From: Flavobacterium sp. KMS
Lineage (GTDB): Bacteria > Bacteroidota > Bacteroidia > Flavobacteriales > Flavobacteriaceae
Assembly: GCF_000813005.1 (NCBI RefSeq)
Contig: NZ_JSYP01000009.1
Coordinates: 62,001 to 126,000 of the forward strand
Reading direction: 5' to 3'
DNA length: 64,000 bases
In this document: one piece after another, positions 52,243-59,603 of the stretch
How the letters are laid out: each line of letters starts with the position of its first letter
Numbering within the stretch: the stretch's first letter is position 1
Notes under the pieces: model-generated
Database searches by the model: none
What the model saw: only the letters and a program-made list of their open reading frames with translations
Told to the model about the DNA's origin: nothing
Position numbers and translations under genes: made by a program

Positions 52243-52280
52243 CTCACAATATGTTCATTGTGCTGTTTTAATTAAAACAG
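52243..52280. other. Two adjacent palindromes inside the NAD operon
   Basis: CACAAT-atgttc-ATTGTG (52245-52262) is followed by the perfect palindrome CTGTTTTAATTAAAACAG (52263-52280). They occupy the only larger gap (65 bp) inside the operon, between the Poa1-type macro gene and DUF4291. They may attenuate transcription or mark an RNA processing site. Confidence 0.6.
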
Positions 52281-52298
52281 ATTGATTTTTAATTTTAT

Positions 52299-52769
52299 CT
52301 AAAAATCATATACTGTTGTTTCTATGTTATTATCAGAAAGTGTTTCCAAGATAATAGGTTCTATCATCTCCCACTTTCCTCCTGCTAAACCACAGCCAAT
52401 TCTTGGCATATGAATACTAGCTTTATTCTTGTTTGCAAAAAGAGCAACTTCTTTTAAGCCTTGTTCGATAGCATCGTATCTTATTGGAGCATTTCCATTC
52501 TCGTCCTTATTAATTTTGTGCTGACCAATTAAATTAGCAACCCAAAGATCCTCTTCAACTTGGACAAATTGAACTTTACCCAATTCAAAATCAACTTTCG
52601 ATTTAAACCATTCTCTATATTGATTTTCTGGTTTTTTCCATCGTTTTGAAATAGCCATTACAAACCCTTTTCCCCATCCACCTATGTCATTACATATGTG
52701 AACAATTATCTTATTATGTCCAGATTCTGGAGATGTTGCATCGCCTTTTATATATTGAATATCTTTCAT
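52299..52769 (-). CDS. Poa1/ALC1-type macro domain phosphatase
   Basis: The 156-residue macro domain has the features of the Appr-1''-phosphate phosphatase group: YIKGDATSP (6-14), VHICNDIGGWGKGFVMAI (23-40) and the phosphate loop PRIGCGLAGGKWE (122-134). Yeast Poa1 removes phosphate from ADP-ribose 1''-phosphate, a metabolite derived from the Tpt1/KptA reaction. Presence in one operon with kptA strongly supports this role. It lies 6 bp from the NADAR gene. Confidence 0.9.
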   Translation of the reverse strand: MKDIQYIKGDATSPESGHNKIIVHICNDIGGWGKGFVMAISKRWKKPENQYREWFKSKVDFELGKVQFVQVEEDLWVANLIGQHKINKDENGNAPIRYDAIEQGLKEVALFANKNKASIHMPRIGCGLAGGKWEMIEPIILETLSDNNIETTVYDF

Positions 52770-52775
52770 ACCCTA

Positions 52776-53303
52776 CTATTTCAATTCATCTCTAACTTCC
52801 ATCAAGGCAAAACCCAAAAGATTCAACCCTTTCCATTTTCCAGGATTCATAACATCTTTATGATCGCTCGCCATCCCGATTCCCCAAATTGCATCGACAG
52901 GACTTGCTTCTACTAGAACCCTCTCTTTTGTATTTAACAGAAAAGTCTTTAATTCCTCATTTTGACTGAATTTATGGTAGTTCCCTTCTTTTACAATTTC
53001 AAATCTAGCGGCTAACCAAAGAGTTTCATTATAATTCTTTACTTCTCTTCCCAACTTTTTAGCTTCGGCTGGAGAATTTGCTTTAATAATTTTTGGTAAA
53101 ACTTCATTGTCTTTAAACAGTTCGGCTTTTTTAGCCATCATCCAATGTTCTGCCGTTTTGTAAACTACTTTATCAACTTCAAAAGAACTTAACCACCACT
53201 GACTGAAACAAGTTTTAGAGATACTTCCGTCTTTATTGGGCTGATGTCCCCAGAAAAATAAAAACTTACTTTCCGATGTTAGGTTTTCTATAATGTATTT
53301 CAT
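52776..53303 (-). CDS. NADAR-family (YbiA-like) N-glycosidase
   Basis: The 175-residue protein is a NADAR domain: FLFFWGHQPNKDGSISKTCFSQWW near the start, the conserved YKTAEHWMMAKKA (48-60), and the C-terminal DAIWGIGMASDHKDVMNP. NADAR proteins cleave N-glycosidic bonds; YbiA acts on riboflavin intermediates, and other members remove ADP-ribose from guanine in DNA, acting as antitoxins. Given the company of PARG-like and macro proteins, an ADP-ribosyl-guanine or ADP-ribose-linked substrate is the better inference. It is packed between neighbours with gaps of 3 and 6 bp. Confidence 0.92.
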   Translation of the reverse strand: MKYIIENLTSESKFLFFWGHQPNKDGSISKTCFSQWWLSSFEVDKVVYKTAEHWMMAKKAELFKDNEVLPKIIKANSPAEAKKLGREVKNYNETLWLAARFEIVKEGNYHKFSQNEELKTFLLNTKERVLVEASPVDAIWGIGMASDHKDVMNPGKWKGLNLLGFALMEVRDELK

Positions 53304-53306
53304 GAT

Positions 53307-54128
53307 TTATTTTTTAAAAGTATCCTCAAAACACTTAAAACTTGATTTTTTTTCGGAATTACTAAATATTGCAAAGACTATTTTTTTAAAAGCACCTGCG
53401 TATTTTTCAGTAATAATTTCCTTGAACAAATGTGCTACATCTTTGGTTTCATTTCTAAAAACGCCACAACCCCAAGCTCCCAAAATTATTGTATCACTTT
53501 TTTGCTTTAAAGCAATTGCCAAGACTTTATCCATTCTGTTTTTAAAAACCTCTTCTGTTGCAGCAATTTCTTCTTTCCTATTATGTTGCAGCATCGCGCC
53601 TTTGTTTGGCGCTGGAGATGTGATAATGTCTGCAACTAATGGTTTTTCAAAATAATTTCCGCTATCATCATTCCAAAACAAGACATTCGGACTATAAATC
53701 ATGTAATCTGAATATAGAAATGAAGACTGATTTCTATTAAAATCATACATCACTTTGTCTTTGATTTGTGTTTCATAAAGGTTTGAAGATCTAGCTAAAC
53801 TTTCTTCCTGAGCAGAAGCACCTCCTAAAAATCCACCGCCTGGATTTTTTGCAGAAGCAAAATTCAAGACGCAAATTTTGCCGTTTTTCTCTTGAACAAT
53901 TGCTTCAATTGTAGAACAATTTTTCGTTATAATCTCTGTTTCAAACTTATTTTCAATTGGAGTTTTCAAGATTGCATCCCAATCGTTTGGCTCAATTGTA
54001 AACGTATTTTCTATAGATTCTTCAAGTTCTTTATCTATGACAATCTTTTCCCCTTTATATTCATAAAAACCATTCTTTATGATTTCTAAAGTTTTATTTG
54101 CTATTTCTACTCTATAATTTTTATTCAT
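53307..54128 (-). CDS. PARG-like DUF2263 (TIGR02452) ADP-ribose glycohydrolase
   Basis: The 273-residue protein carries the bacterial PARG catalytic motif as GGGFLGGASAQEES: GGG at 97-99 and the catalytic Glu pair QEE at 107-109, within a macro-like fold (VLNFASAKNPGGGF, then IILGAWGCGVFRN as phosphate loop). Family members hydrolyse poly- or oligo-ADP-ribose or related O-glycosidic linkages to free ADP-ribose. Its ATG overlaps the stop of the PRPP-synthetase-like gene by four bases, which indicates translational coupling. Confidence 0.9.
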   Translation of the reverse strand: MNKNYRVEIANKTLEIIKNGFYEYKGEKIVIDKELEESIENTFTIEPNDWDAILKTPIENKFETEIITKNCSTIEAIVQEKNGKICVLNFASAKNPGGGFLGGASAQEESLARSSNLYETQIKDKVMYDFNRNQSSFLYSDYMIYSPNVLFWNDDSGNYFEKPLVADIITSPAPNKGAMLQHNRKEEIAATEEVFKNRMDKVLAIALKQKSDTIILGAWGCGVFRNETKDVAHLFKEIITEKYAGAFKKIVFAIFSNSEKKSSFKCFEDTFKK

Positions 54129-54952
54129 AATTCTAATTTTATCACTTCAACACTTTCGCCTTCAAAATCTTTGAAAGAATTCGTTGTGAATATTTTCTCG
54201 AAACAATCTAAAACTTCAAAGCCTTTATTGAAAATTCCGTGGCTTACAGCCAAATATAATTTTCCTGCATTCTTGTTTTTTAGTTCTTCTGCCAATCCTA
54301 CAAATGTTCCTCCACCATCACAGATATCATCTACAATAAGACAATCCATTCCTTTTAAGTCTTCTTCATAAACTTTAAAACCAGATAATCTTCCTGTTTT
54401 TACATCACGACTTTTGCTACATTCAACAACATCTACTCCTCCTAAAAACTCAGAAACTTTGTAGATTTTTTTCAAAGCACCACCATCAGGAGAAATCAAT
54501 TTTACATCGTTTCCTATTGTTTTAATAACTGCTGCTATAAAAGTATGATTCGGGATTACTTCACAATTGTTTACCAAAGCTGGTGTAACTTCAGAATGTG
54601 CATCAAAAACAAACACTTTGTTTAATTGCATTGCATTGATAATATCCGCATATACTTTTACAGACAATGGTTCTCCTTTTATCATTACACGATCTTGTCT
54701 TGCTGCTGGAAAATAAGGAATAAACAAATCAATAACTTTTACATCCATTCTTCTTAAAGCATCAACTGTTAGACACAACAATCCTAAATCGTTGAATGAA
54801 TTTAATCTATGTGTGATTGTAATTTTTTGATTGACATCAAAATCAGGATTAATTTTGATATGTGGTTCTCCTCCAGAAAAAGTAAAGCTTTTAAAATCTA
54901 TTTCTTTTTGTCCTGTAAAAGGGGTAAAATTTGGGTCTAAATTAAGTATCAT
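54125..54952 (-). CDS. Short PRPP-synthetase-like protein, possible ADP-ribose pyrophosphate synthetase
   Basis: The 275-residue product belongs to the PRPP synthetase family but is 35-40 residues shorter than housekeeping Prs. Motifs are present but altered: PYFPAARQDR (79-88; usually PYxxYARQDR), FDAHSE (116-121; usually DLHAxQ), SPDGGALKK (154-162), a shortened flexible loop around CSKSRDVKTG, and the PRPP loop VDDICDGGGTF (207-217; usually DDMIDTAGT). It would pyrophosphorylate ribose 5-phosphate to PRPP to feed the NAMPT-like enzyme. Alternatively, as in phage NARP1, it would act on ADP-ribose. It is the first gene of the operon, with its start 12 bp from an operator. Confidence 0.88.
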   Translation of the reverse strand: MILNLDPNFTPFTGQKEIDFKSFTFSGGEPHIKINPDFDVNQKITITHRLNSFNDLGLLCLTVDALRRMDVKVIDLFIPYFPAARQDRVMIKGEPLSVKVYADIINAMQLNKVFVFDAHSEVTPALVNNCEVIPNHTFIAAVIKTIGNDVKLISPDGGALKKIYKVSEFLGGVDVVECSKSRDVKTGRLSGFKVYEEDLKGMDCLIVDDICDGGGTFVGLAEELKNKNAGKLYLAVSHGIFNKGFEVLDCFEKIFTTNSFKDFEGESVEVIKLEL

Positions 54953-54963
54953 AGTTTTTTTGT

Positions 54964-54984
54964 TTTGCGTTAATTATACGCAAA
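54964..54984. promoter_or_regulatory. Predicted NrtR operator 1, over the operon promoter
   Basis: A 21-bp palindrome: TTTGCGT, seven bases (TAATTAT), ACGCAAA, with perfect 7-bp arms. It overlaps four bases of the -7 box of the operon (54981-54988), so a bound repressor would cover the transcription start. Confidence 0.8.
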
Positions 54985-54988
54985 TATA
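54981..54988 (-). promoter_or_regulatory. -7 promoter box (TATATTTG) of the NAD/ADP-ribose operon
   Basis: The minus strand reads TATATTTG. A TTG at 55008-55010 lies 19 bp upstream as a good -33 element, so this is the best-formed promoter of the region. Predicted leader is about 25 nt. Confidence 0.75.
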
Positions 54989-55014
54989 CATTTAATATTT
55001 ATACAAACAATTAT

Positions 55015-55035
55015 TTTGTGTAAAATTTACGCAAA
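55015..55035. promoter_or_regulatory. Predicted NrtR operator 2, upstream of the operon promoter
   Basis: TTTGTGT, seven bases (AAAATTT), ACGCAAA: the same palindrome with one arm mismatch. It overlaps the last codons of nrtR (stop at 55027) and lies just upstream of the -33 element, so operators 1 and 2 bracket the promoter. Confidence 0.75.
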
Positions 55036-55719
55036 CTTAATTTCAAAGTGAAATCCTTCCTTCAATAAAGCATTGTATTTCTGCTGATTGAACTTAAATA
55101 ATTTTGCGGGCCTTCCTGTTTTATTAGGCGAAAAATTATCTGTTTCCTGAATAATCCCAAAACTTAAGATCTTTTTTCTGAAATTTCTTCGGTCTATTTC
55201 TTTCTCCAGGATTGTACAATACAAATTCTCCAGTTCCGAAAATAGAAATTCTTTTGGCAACAAATCAAATCCGATTGGTTCGTAAGTAAGTTTTGCTTTT
55301 AAACGCTCAATCGCTTTTTTTAGAATTAAATTATGGTCGAATGCCAAAGCAGGAATAGCATCCACTTGAAACCATTGTGCATTATCTGCATCAGAATCGG
55401 CTTTAACTTTTAACTTCGAAGGATCTACCAATGCAAAATAAGCAACAGAAATTACCCTGTTTCTCGGATCCCTGAAAACATCATCACCGAAAGTAAATAA
55501 TTGTTCAAAGTGATTCACCGTAATATTAGTTTCCTCTTTTAACTCACGTTTTACAGCTTGTTCTAGTGATTCATCATTTTTTACTAAACCACCAGGTAAA
55601 GCCCAATACGATTCTTTAGTTCCAAATTTTTGCTGAATTAAAAGCACATATAATTGATTGTTCTGGTATCCAAAAACAATCGCATCAACAGCAACTCTAA
55701 TATTTTGATTTTCTATCAT
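55027..55719 (-). CDS. nrtR: NrtR-type Nudix transcription regulator
   Basis: The 230-residue protein joins an N-terminal Nudix domain to a C-terminal winged helix, the plan of the NrtR family that represses NAD genes and responds to ADP-ribose or related nucleotides. The Nudix box is G44-x5-E50-x7-R58-E-L-x-E62-E63, complete except that the usual Gly after EE-x is Asn65. The winged-helix part includes RRNFRKKILSFGIIQETD and KTGRPAKLFKFNQQKY. It sits directly upstream of the NAD operon on the same strand and carries a copy of the 21-bp palindrome at its own promoter. Autoregulation plus control of the operon is the straightforward inference. Confidence 0.9.
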   Translation of the reverse strand: MIENQNIRVAVDAIVFGYQNNQLYVLLIQQKFGTKESYWALPGGLVKNDESLEQAVKRELKEETNITVNHFEQLFTFGDDVFRDPRNRVISVAYFALVDPSKLKVKADSDADNAQWFQVDAIPALAFDHNLILKKAIERLKAKLTYEPIGFDLLPKEFLFSELENLYCTILEKEIDRRNFRKKILSFGIIQETDNFSPNKTGRPAKLFKFNQQKYNALLKEGFHFEIKFA

Positions 55720-55725
55720 AACTCT

Positions 55726-55746
55726 AATGCGTAAAATTTACACAAA
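55726..55746. promoter_or_regulatory. Predicted NrtR operator 3, at the nrtR promoter
   Basis: AATGCGT, seven bases (AAAATTT), ACACAAA. The core of 19 bases is the reverse-complement equivalent of operator 2. It overlaps the CAAA of the -7 box in exactly the same register as operator 1. Confidence 0.78.
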
Positions 55747-55750
55747 TATA
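55743..55750 (-). promoter_or_regulatory. -7 promoter box (TATATTTG) of nrtR
   Basis: The minus strand reads TATATTTG, 24 bp upstream of the nrtR ATG at 55719, overlapping operator 3. Confidence 0.65.
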
Positions 55751-55757
55751 ACAAAGA

Positions 55758-55808
55758 AGAGTCAATTTTATAATTTATGCTATTGCAATAAATTATAAAA
55801 TTGACTCT
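55758..55808. terminator. Terminator after the PKD lipoprotein gene
   Basis: A 20-bp perfect stem (arms 55758-55777 and 55789-55808, beginning AGAGTCAATTTTATAATTTA) with an 11-base loop. It separates the PKD gene from nrtR. Confidence 0.85.
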
Positions 55809-55834
55809 CCTAAATATGTTTTCTTCCTGCTTTT

Positions 55835-56206
55835 TTAATTTACCGTTATACTTTTCTTTGGGCTTGTAGTACAACTGCCTCCGTCTTTGGAAATAGTTAC
55901 TTCCGCTGTAACTTCAAATGTTCCGGCAGCACTGTAAGTATGTGCTACTGATCCCGTAGTAGTGCTTATAACTTCAGAAGGAGATCCATCTCCAAAAGTC
56001 CATTTTACAGAACTTATCGTTTTACTTCCATAATATTCTATAGAATAATTAATTTTCTTAGAATCAGTTTCATCTTCAGAATGTTTTAATTTCATTAAAA
56101 TTGAATCTCCTAAGCAATCTACTATTGCCTCATCTTCGCTCTTACTGCATGAATTACTCATAAAGACTACAGCGATCATTATTAAAATTATTTTTAAATT
56201 ATTCAT
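55835..56206 (-). CDS. PKD-domain lipoprotein
   Basis: The 123-residue lipoprotein has signal MNNLKIILIMIAVVFMSNSC (lipobox SNSC) and one PKD-like Ig fold: SVKWTFGDGSPSEVISTTTGSVAHTYSAAGTFEVTAEVTI contains the PKD hallmarks WTFGDGS and HTYSAAGTF. Such domains mediate surface protein-protein or carbohydrate contacts. It is single, with its own terminator, and no partner is evident. Confidence 0.85.
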   Translation of the reverse strand: MNNLKIILIMIAVVFMSNSCSKSEDEAIVDCLGDSILMKLKHSEDETDSKKINYSIEYYGSKTISSVKWTFGDGSPSEVISTTTGSVAHTYSAAGTFEVTAEVTISKDGGSCTTSPKKSITVN

Positions 56207-56273
56207 TTTTCAAAAATTAAGTTGTTTAGCCATCAAAATTATTCTTTTAAAAATAAAAAATAAAGGATTACGG

Positions 56274-57179
56274 CTAAAATATCTTACTAAAAAACAACTT
56301 TAATTCTGTAGCAATAATTTCAAAAATCGGACTCAGGTTACTGTTTTTTCCTGATAACAGGAAAACATCAATACTTGGCATTTCCTTACTATCCCATAAT
56401 AACTGTAGTTTACCTTCCTCAATCAATTCTTTTGCATTGCAATTCCAGGTTATCCCAATTCCGCTATTTTTAGAGAGTACTCTTAGCATTTCACTTTCAT
56501 TAGGAATAATATAATTAGGAACCATCGAAGGTCTTTTTTTATTAAAAACGTGCAGCCAGAATAATTTAACATGAGGAATTCGTGCATCATGACTATACCA
56601 TTTTTGCTCATTAAGCCATTGTTCTATTTCAGAGGATTCTTTAGTTTTTAACTTCTGCGTAAACTCATTTACCTCAAGTTGTGGTGACGAAACCATAACT
56701 AATTTAATTTTTCCAACAACTTCCTGAATAGTATCAAACGTATCAAATTGCTTGGTAATAATTGCAAAATCAAGTTTTTTGGCATCTACTAATTCAAAAA
56801 GAGTATCATTATCATTAAAACTAAAATCGATAAAATCAAATTTAGATATTAAGACACTACCTAAGCTAGCAAACAGGTTTTTAGAAATGCCAACAGAAAT
56901 TAATCGATTTGCATCGGATGCTTTGGCTCGAAACCCATTCTCTACGTTTTCGAGACGGTCAAGCGCATCTATAATCAAATTATTAAGTAACTTAGCGTAA
57001 TCCGTTGGTTCGACTCCTTTTGATTTTCTGTTAAAGAGTTTATAACCAACGTGTGCTTCTAACATTGATATCTGCTGGCTAACTGCGGGTTGACTAATAA
57101 AAAGCTCTTTGGCAGCCAAAGAAAAATTGCCATTTTTATATACCGATTTAAACGTTCTGTACCATTCTAGATTAACCAT
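56274..57179 (-). CDS. LysR-family transcription regulator
   Basis: The 301-residue protein has the N-terminal winged helix-turn-helix of LysR regulators (about 3-62: EWYRTFKSVYKNGNFSLAAKELFISQPAVSQQISMLEAHVGYKLFNR) and a co-inducer-binding domain. It is divergent from the DJ-1 and alcohol dehydrogenase genes with an 87-bp promoter gap, the usual LysR arrangement, so these genes are its likely targets. A carbonyl or oxidative signal is a guess from those targets. Confidence 0.9.
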   Translation of the reverse strand: MVNLEWYRTFKSVYKNGNFSLAAKELFISQPAVSQQISMLEAHVGYKLFNRKSKGVEPTDYAKLLNNLIIDALDRLENVENGFRAKASDANRLISVGISKNLFASLGSVLISKFDFIDFSFNDNDTLFELVDAKKLDFAIITKQFDTFDTIQEVVGKIKLVMVSSPQLEVNEFTQKLKTKESSEIEQWLNEQKWYSHDARIPHVKLFWLHVFNKKRPSMVPNYIIPNESEMLRVLSKNSGIGITWNCNAKELIEEGKLQLLWDSKEMPSIDVFLLSGKNSNLSPIFEIIATELKLFFSKIF

Positions 57180-57198
57180 GATATAAATATATTTATCA

Positions 57199-57206
57199 CA
57201 AACATA
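57199..57206 (-). promoter_or_regulatory. -7 promoter box (TATGTTTG) for the LysR gene
   Basis: The minus strand reads TATGTTTG, matching TAnnTTTG, 20 bp upstream of the LysR ATG. Confidence 0.5.
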
Positions 57207-57240
57207 ATTTATTTTATTTTTACTAATACCTTAATTGCTC

Positions 57241-57248
57241 TAATTTTG
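57241..57248 (+). promoter_or_regulatory. -7 promoter box (TAATTTTG) for the DJ-1 gene
   Basis: This perfect TAnnTTTG match overlaps an in-frame TTG at 57246 and so argues for the ATG at 57267 as the start. Confidence 0.6.
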
Positions 57249-57266
57249 TATCAAATAAAATACATT

Positions 57267-58032
57267 ATGAAGAAAATCGCTCTATTTGTTATTATCGCAT
57301 TAACTATAAATTGTGCTAAAACTACTGCGCAAAAAGTAAATAAAAAAAATATGAAAAAAGTATTATTTGTTGTTACTAGTCATGATAAGCTGGGTAACAC
57401 AGGCGAAAAAACCGGATTTTGGACAGAAGAACTTGCAGCGCCTTATTATGCTCTTGTAGATAAAGGAGTTGAGATAACAATAGCAACACCACTTGGTGGT
57501 TCAACCACCTATAGATCCTAAAAGTGCAGACCCAGCATCGGCAACCGAAGACACTAAACGATTTGATGCTGATAAAGTTTTATTAGAAAAATTAAAACAC
57601 ACCATTAAATTATCAGATGTAAATCCTGCTGATTATGACGCTGTATTTTATCCTGGTGGTCACGGTCCTTTGTGGGATCTAGCCGAAGACAAAAACTCGG
57701 CAGAATTAATCTCCGCATTTTACACACAAAATAAACCTGTAAGTTTTGTTTGCCACGCTCCTGGAGTTCTTAAGGATGTTAAGGTAAATGGGGAATTTTT
57801 AGTAAAAGGAAAAAAAGTTACTGGCTTTTCTAATGCCGAAGAAGAAGCAGTAGGATTAACAAAAATAGTTCCGTTCTTGCTTGAAGATGCATTACAAAAA
57901 GATGGGGCAATTTATTCTAAAGGACCAAACTGGGAACCATACGCAGTTGAAGATGGATTATTAATTACAGGACAAAATCCAGCATCATCAAAATTGGTAG
58001 CTGAAAAATTATTAAAAAAATTAACTAAATAA
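57267..58032 (+). pseudogene. DJ-1/PfpI (Hsp31-like) gene with a single-base frameshift
   Basis: Two overlapping frames together encode one exported DJ-1/PfpI protein. The first (57267-57521) gives a signal peptide, MKKVLFVVTSHDKLGNTGEKTG and ITIATPLGG. The second continues from about 57499 with QPPIDPKSADP, then DAVFYPGGHGPLWDLAED and the nucleophile elbow FVCHAPG. Removing one T at 57500-57501 would restore an uninterrupted GGQPPIDPKS, the normal family sequence. The extra base lies in a perfect 7-bp hairpin, GGTGGTT-C-AACCACC. It may be a true loss-of-function mutation or a sequencing error. Homologues act as glyoxalase III or chaperones. Confidence 0.88.
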
Positions 58033-58125
58033 GAATCTAAGATACTGAGTCGCTAAGTCGCTGAGATTAAAAAAAAACTTAGAACCTCAGCGCCTTAGTA
58101 TCTTAGTAACTAAAAAACAAAAAAA
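58033..58125. repeat. Phrase element (CTAAGATACTGAG / CTTAGTATCTTAG)
   Basis: CTAAGATACTGAGTCGCTAAG on the left is complementary to CTCAGCGCCTTAGTATCTTAG on the right, across a run of A. Words of CTAAGTCGCTGAG repeat within the arm. It lies between the DJ-1 gene and the alcohol dehydrogenase gene. Confidence 0.7.
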
Positions 58126-59283
58126 ATGTTAAACTTTGAATTATACAATCCGACAAATCTAGTTTTCGGAAAAGGACAAATTGAAAAACTAAAAGACCTT
58201 GTTCCTCAAGGAGCTAAAATATTATTAGCTTACGGAGGTGGAAGCATCTTTAAAAACGGAATTCACGAACAAGTAATCAATAATCTAAAAGGATTTAATA
58301 TTGTAGAATTTGGTGGAATTGAACCAAATCCTCATTTTGAAACTTTGATGAAAGCTGTTGCTGTTATTAAAGCCGAAAAAATCGATTTTATCTTAGCTGT
58401 TGGTGGTGGATCTGTTATTGATGGAGTTAAATTTATTTCGGCTGCGGTTAATTTTGAAGGAAACCCGATTGATATCCTTCAAAAACGTTTATTGATTAAA
58501 GAAAATGCAGTACCATTCGGGACAGTTTTAACATTGCCTGCAACGGGAAGCGAAATGAATTCTGGTGCTGTAGTAACCATCGAATCTACTCAGGAAAAAT
58601 TGGCTTTTGGTGGTAGTGCTTTGTTTCCTAAATTCTCTATTTGTGACCCAACTGTTATTGCTTCTTTACCAAAAAGACAATTACAAAATGGTGTTGTAGA
58701 TGCTTATACGCACGTAATGGAGCAATACTTAACTTATCCTCATGAAGGATATTTACAAGATCGAATTGCCGAAGGTATTTTACAAACCTTAATAGAAATT
58801 GGTCCAAAAGTAGTTGAAAACCCTACTGATTATGCACTGGCTTCAAACTTTATGTGGAGCTGTACAATGGCGCTTAACGGATTAATACAAAAAGGTGTAC
58901 CGAGCGATTGGGCAACTCACATGATTGGTCATGAATTAACTGCTTTGTATGGTATCGATCACGCAAGAACATTGGCAATTGTTGGGCCTAGTTTATATCG
59001 TGTAATGTTTGAAACTAAAAAGGGAAAACTAGCACAATACGGAAGACGTATTTTTAACCTAACTGGTTCTGATGATGAAGTAGCAAAAGAAGCAATTAAC
59101 CAAACAGTTGCTTTTTTCCATACTATGGGAATGGATACTAAACTATCTCAATATACAAACGACTATGATAAAACAGCCGACTTTATAGTAAATCGTTTTG
59201 AAGAAAGAGGTTGGAAAGGTTTAGGAGAAAACCAATTGGTTACTTTAGATAAAGTAAAATCGATTGTAGAAATGAGCTACTAG
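58126..59283 (+). CDS. Iron-containing alcohol dehydrogenase, YqhD/BDH-like
   Basis: This is a 385-residue group III alcohol dehydrogenase. The NAD(P)-binding GGGS motif is in FILAVGGGSVIDGVKF (88-103). Metal ligands are visible as Asp192 and His196 in NGVVDAYTHVMEQY, His269 in HMIGHE and His279 in GIDHARTLAI. GGIEPNPHFE and LPATGSEMNSGAV are also typical. YqhD reduces toxic short-chain aldehydes with NADPH, which fits its position after a DJ-1 glyoxalase-type gene and a LysR regulator. Confidence 0.93.
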   Translation: MLNFELYNPTNLVFGKGQIEKLKDLVPQGAKILLAYGGGSIFKNGIHEQVINNLKGFNIVEFGGIEPNPHFETLMKAVAVIKAEKIDFILAVGGGSVIDGVKFISAAVNFEGNPIDILQKRLLIKENAVPFGTVLTLPATGSEMNSGAVVTIESTQEKLAFGGSALFPKFSICDPTVIASLPKRQLQNGVVDAYTHVMEQYLTYPHEGYLQDRIAEGILQTLIEIGPKVVENPTDYALASNFMWSCTMALNGLIQKGVPSDWATHMIGHELTALYGIDHARTLAIVGPSLYRVMFETKKGKLAQYGRRIFNLTGSDDEVAKEAINQTVAFFHTMGMDTKLSQYTNDYDKTADFIVNRFEERGWKGLGENQLVTLDKVKSIVEMSY

Positions 59284-59320
59284 TCGCAGTATTTTGTCTT
59301 AGTTAAAAACTGAAAACTAA

Positions 59321-59358
59321 AAAAAGGCGTTCTTAAAACTTATTAAGGACGCCTTTTT
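59321..59358 (+). terminator. Terminator after the alcohol dehydrogenase gene
   Basis: AAAAAGGCGTTCTTAA pairs with TTAAGGACGCCTTTTT (one mismatch) around a six-base loop, followed by a T-run. Confidence 0.9.
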
Positions 59359-59603
59359 ACAATACTAAAACAAAACTAACTAACTCAATTCTTTGTAAAT
59401 TCATTTAACTAAAATTCTAATTCATAAACTACTACAACGTAAGAATCAGCTACTTATTGTATATTTTGTAAAAAATAATTATTTTTTTTTATTAGATTTT
59501 AAACTAATAAAAAACGAGATAGTTTCTGTATATTTTGATATGTATTTTTCATACCAAAAGCGTTTGTTAGCATGAATTTTTCGTACTATTCGTATAATAT
59601 TAG

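Noticed and set aside
48186..54952. NAD/ADP-ribose cluster as part of a prophage
   Set aside because: No integrase, terminase, capsid, tail or lysis genes are nearby, gene neighbours are housekeeping, and the cluster has its own chromosomal-type promoter and regulator.
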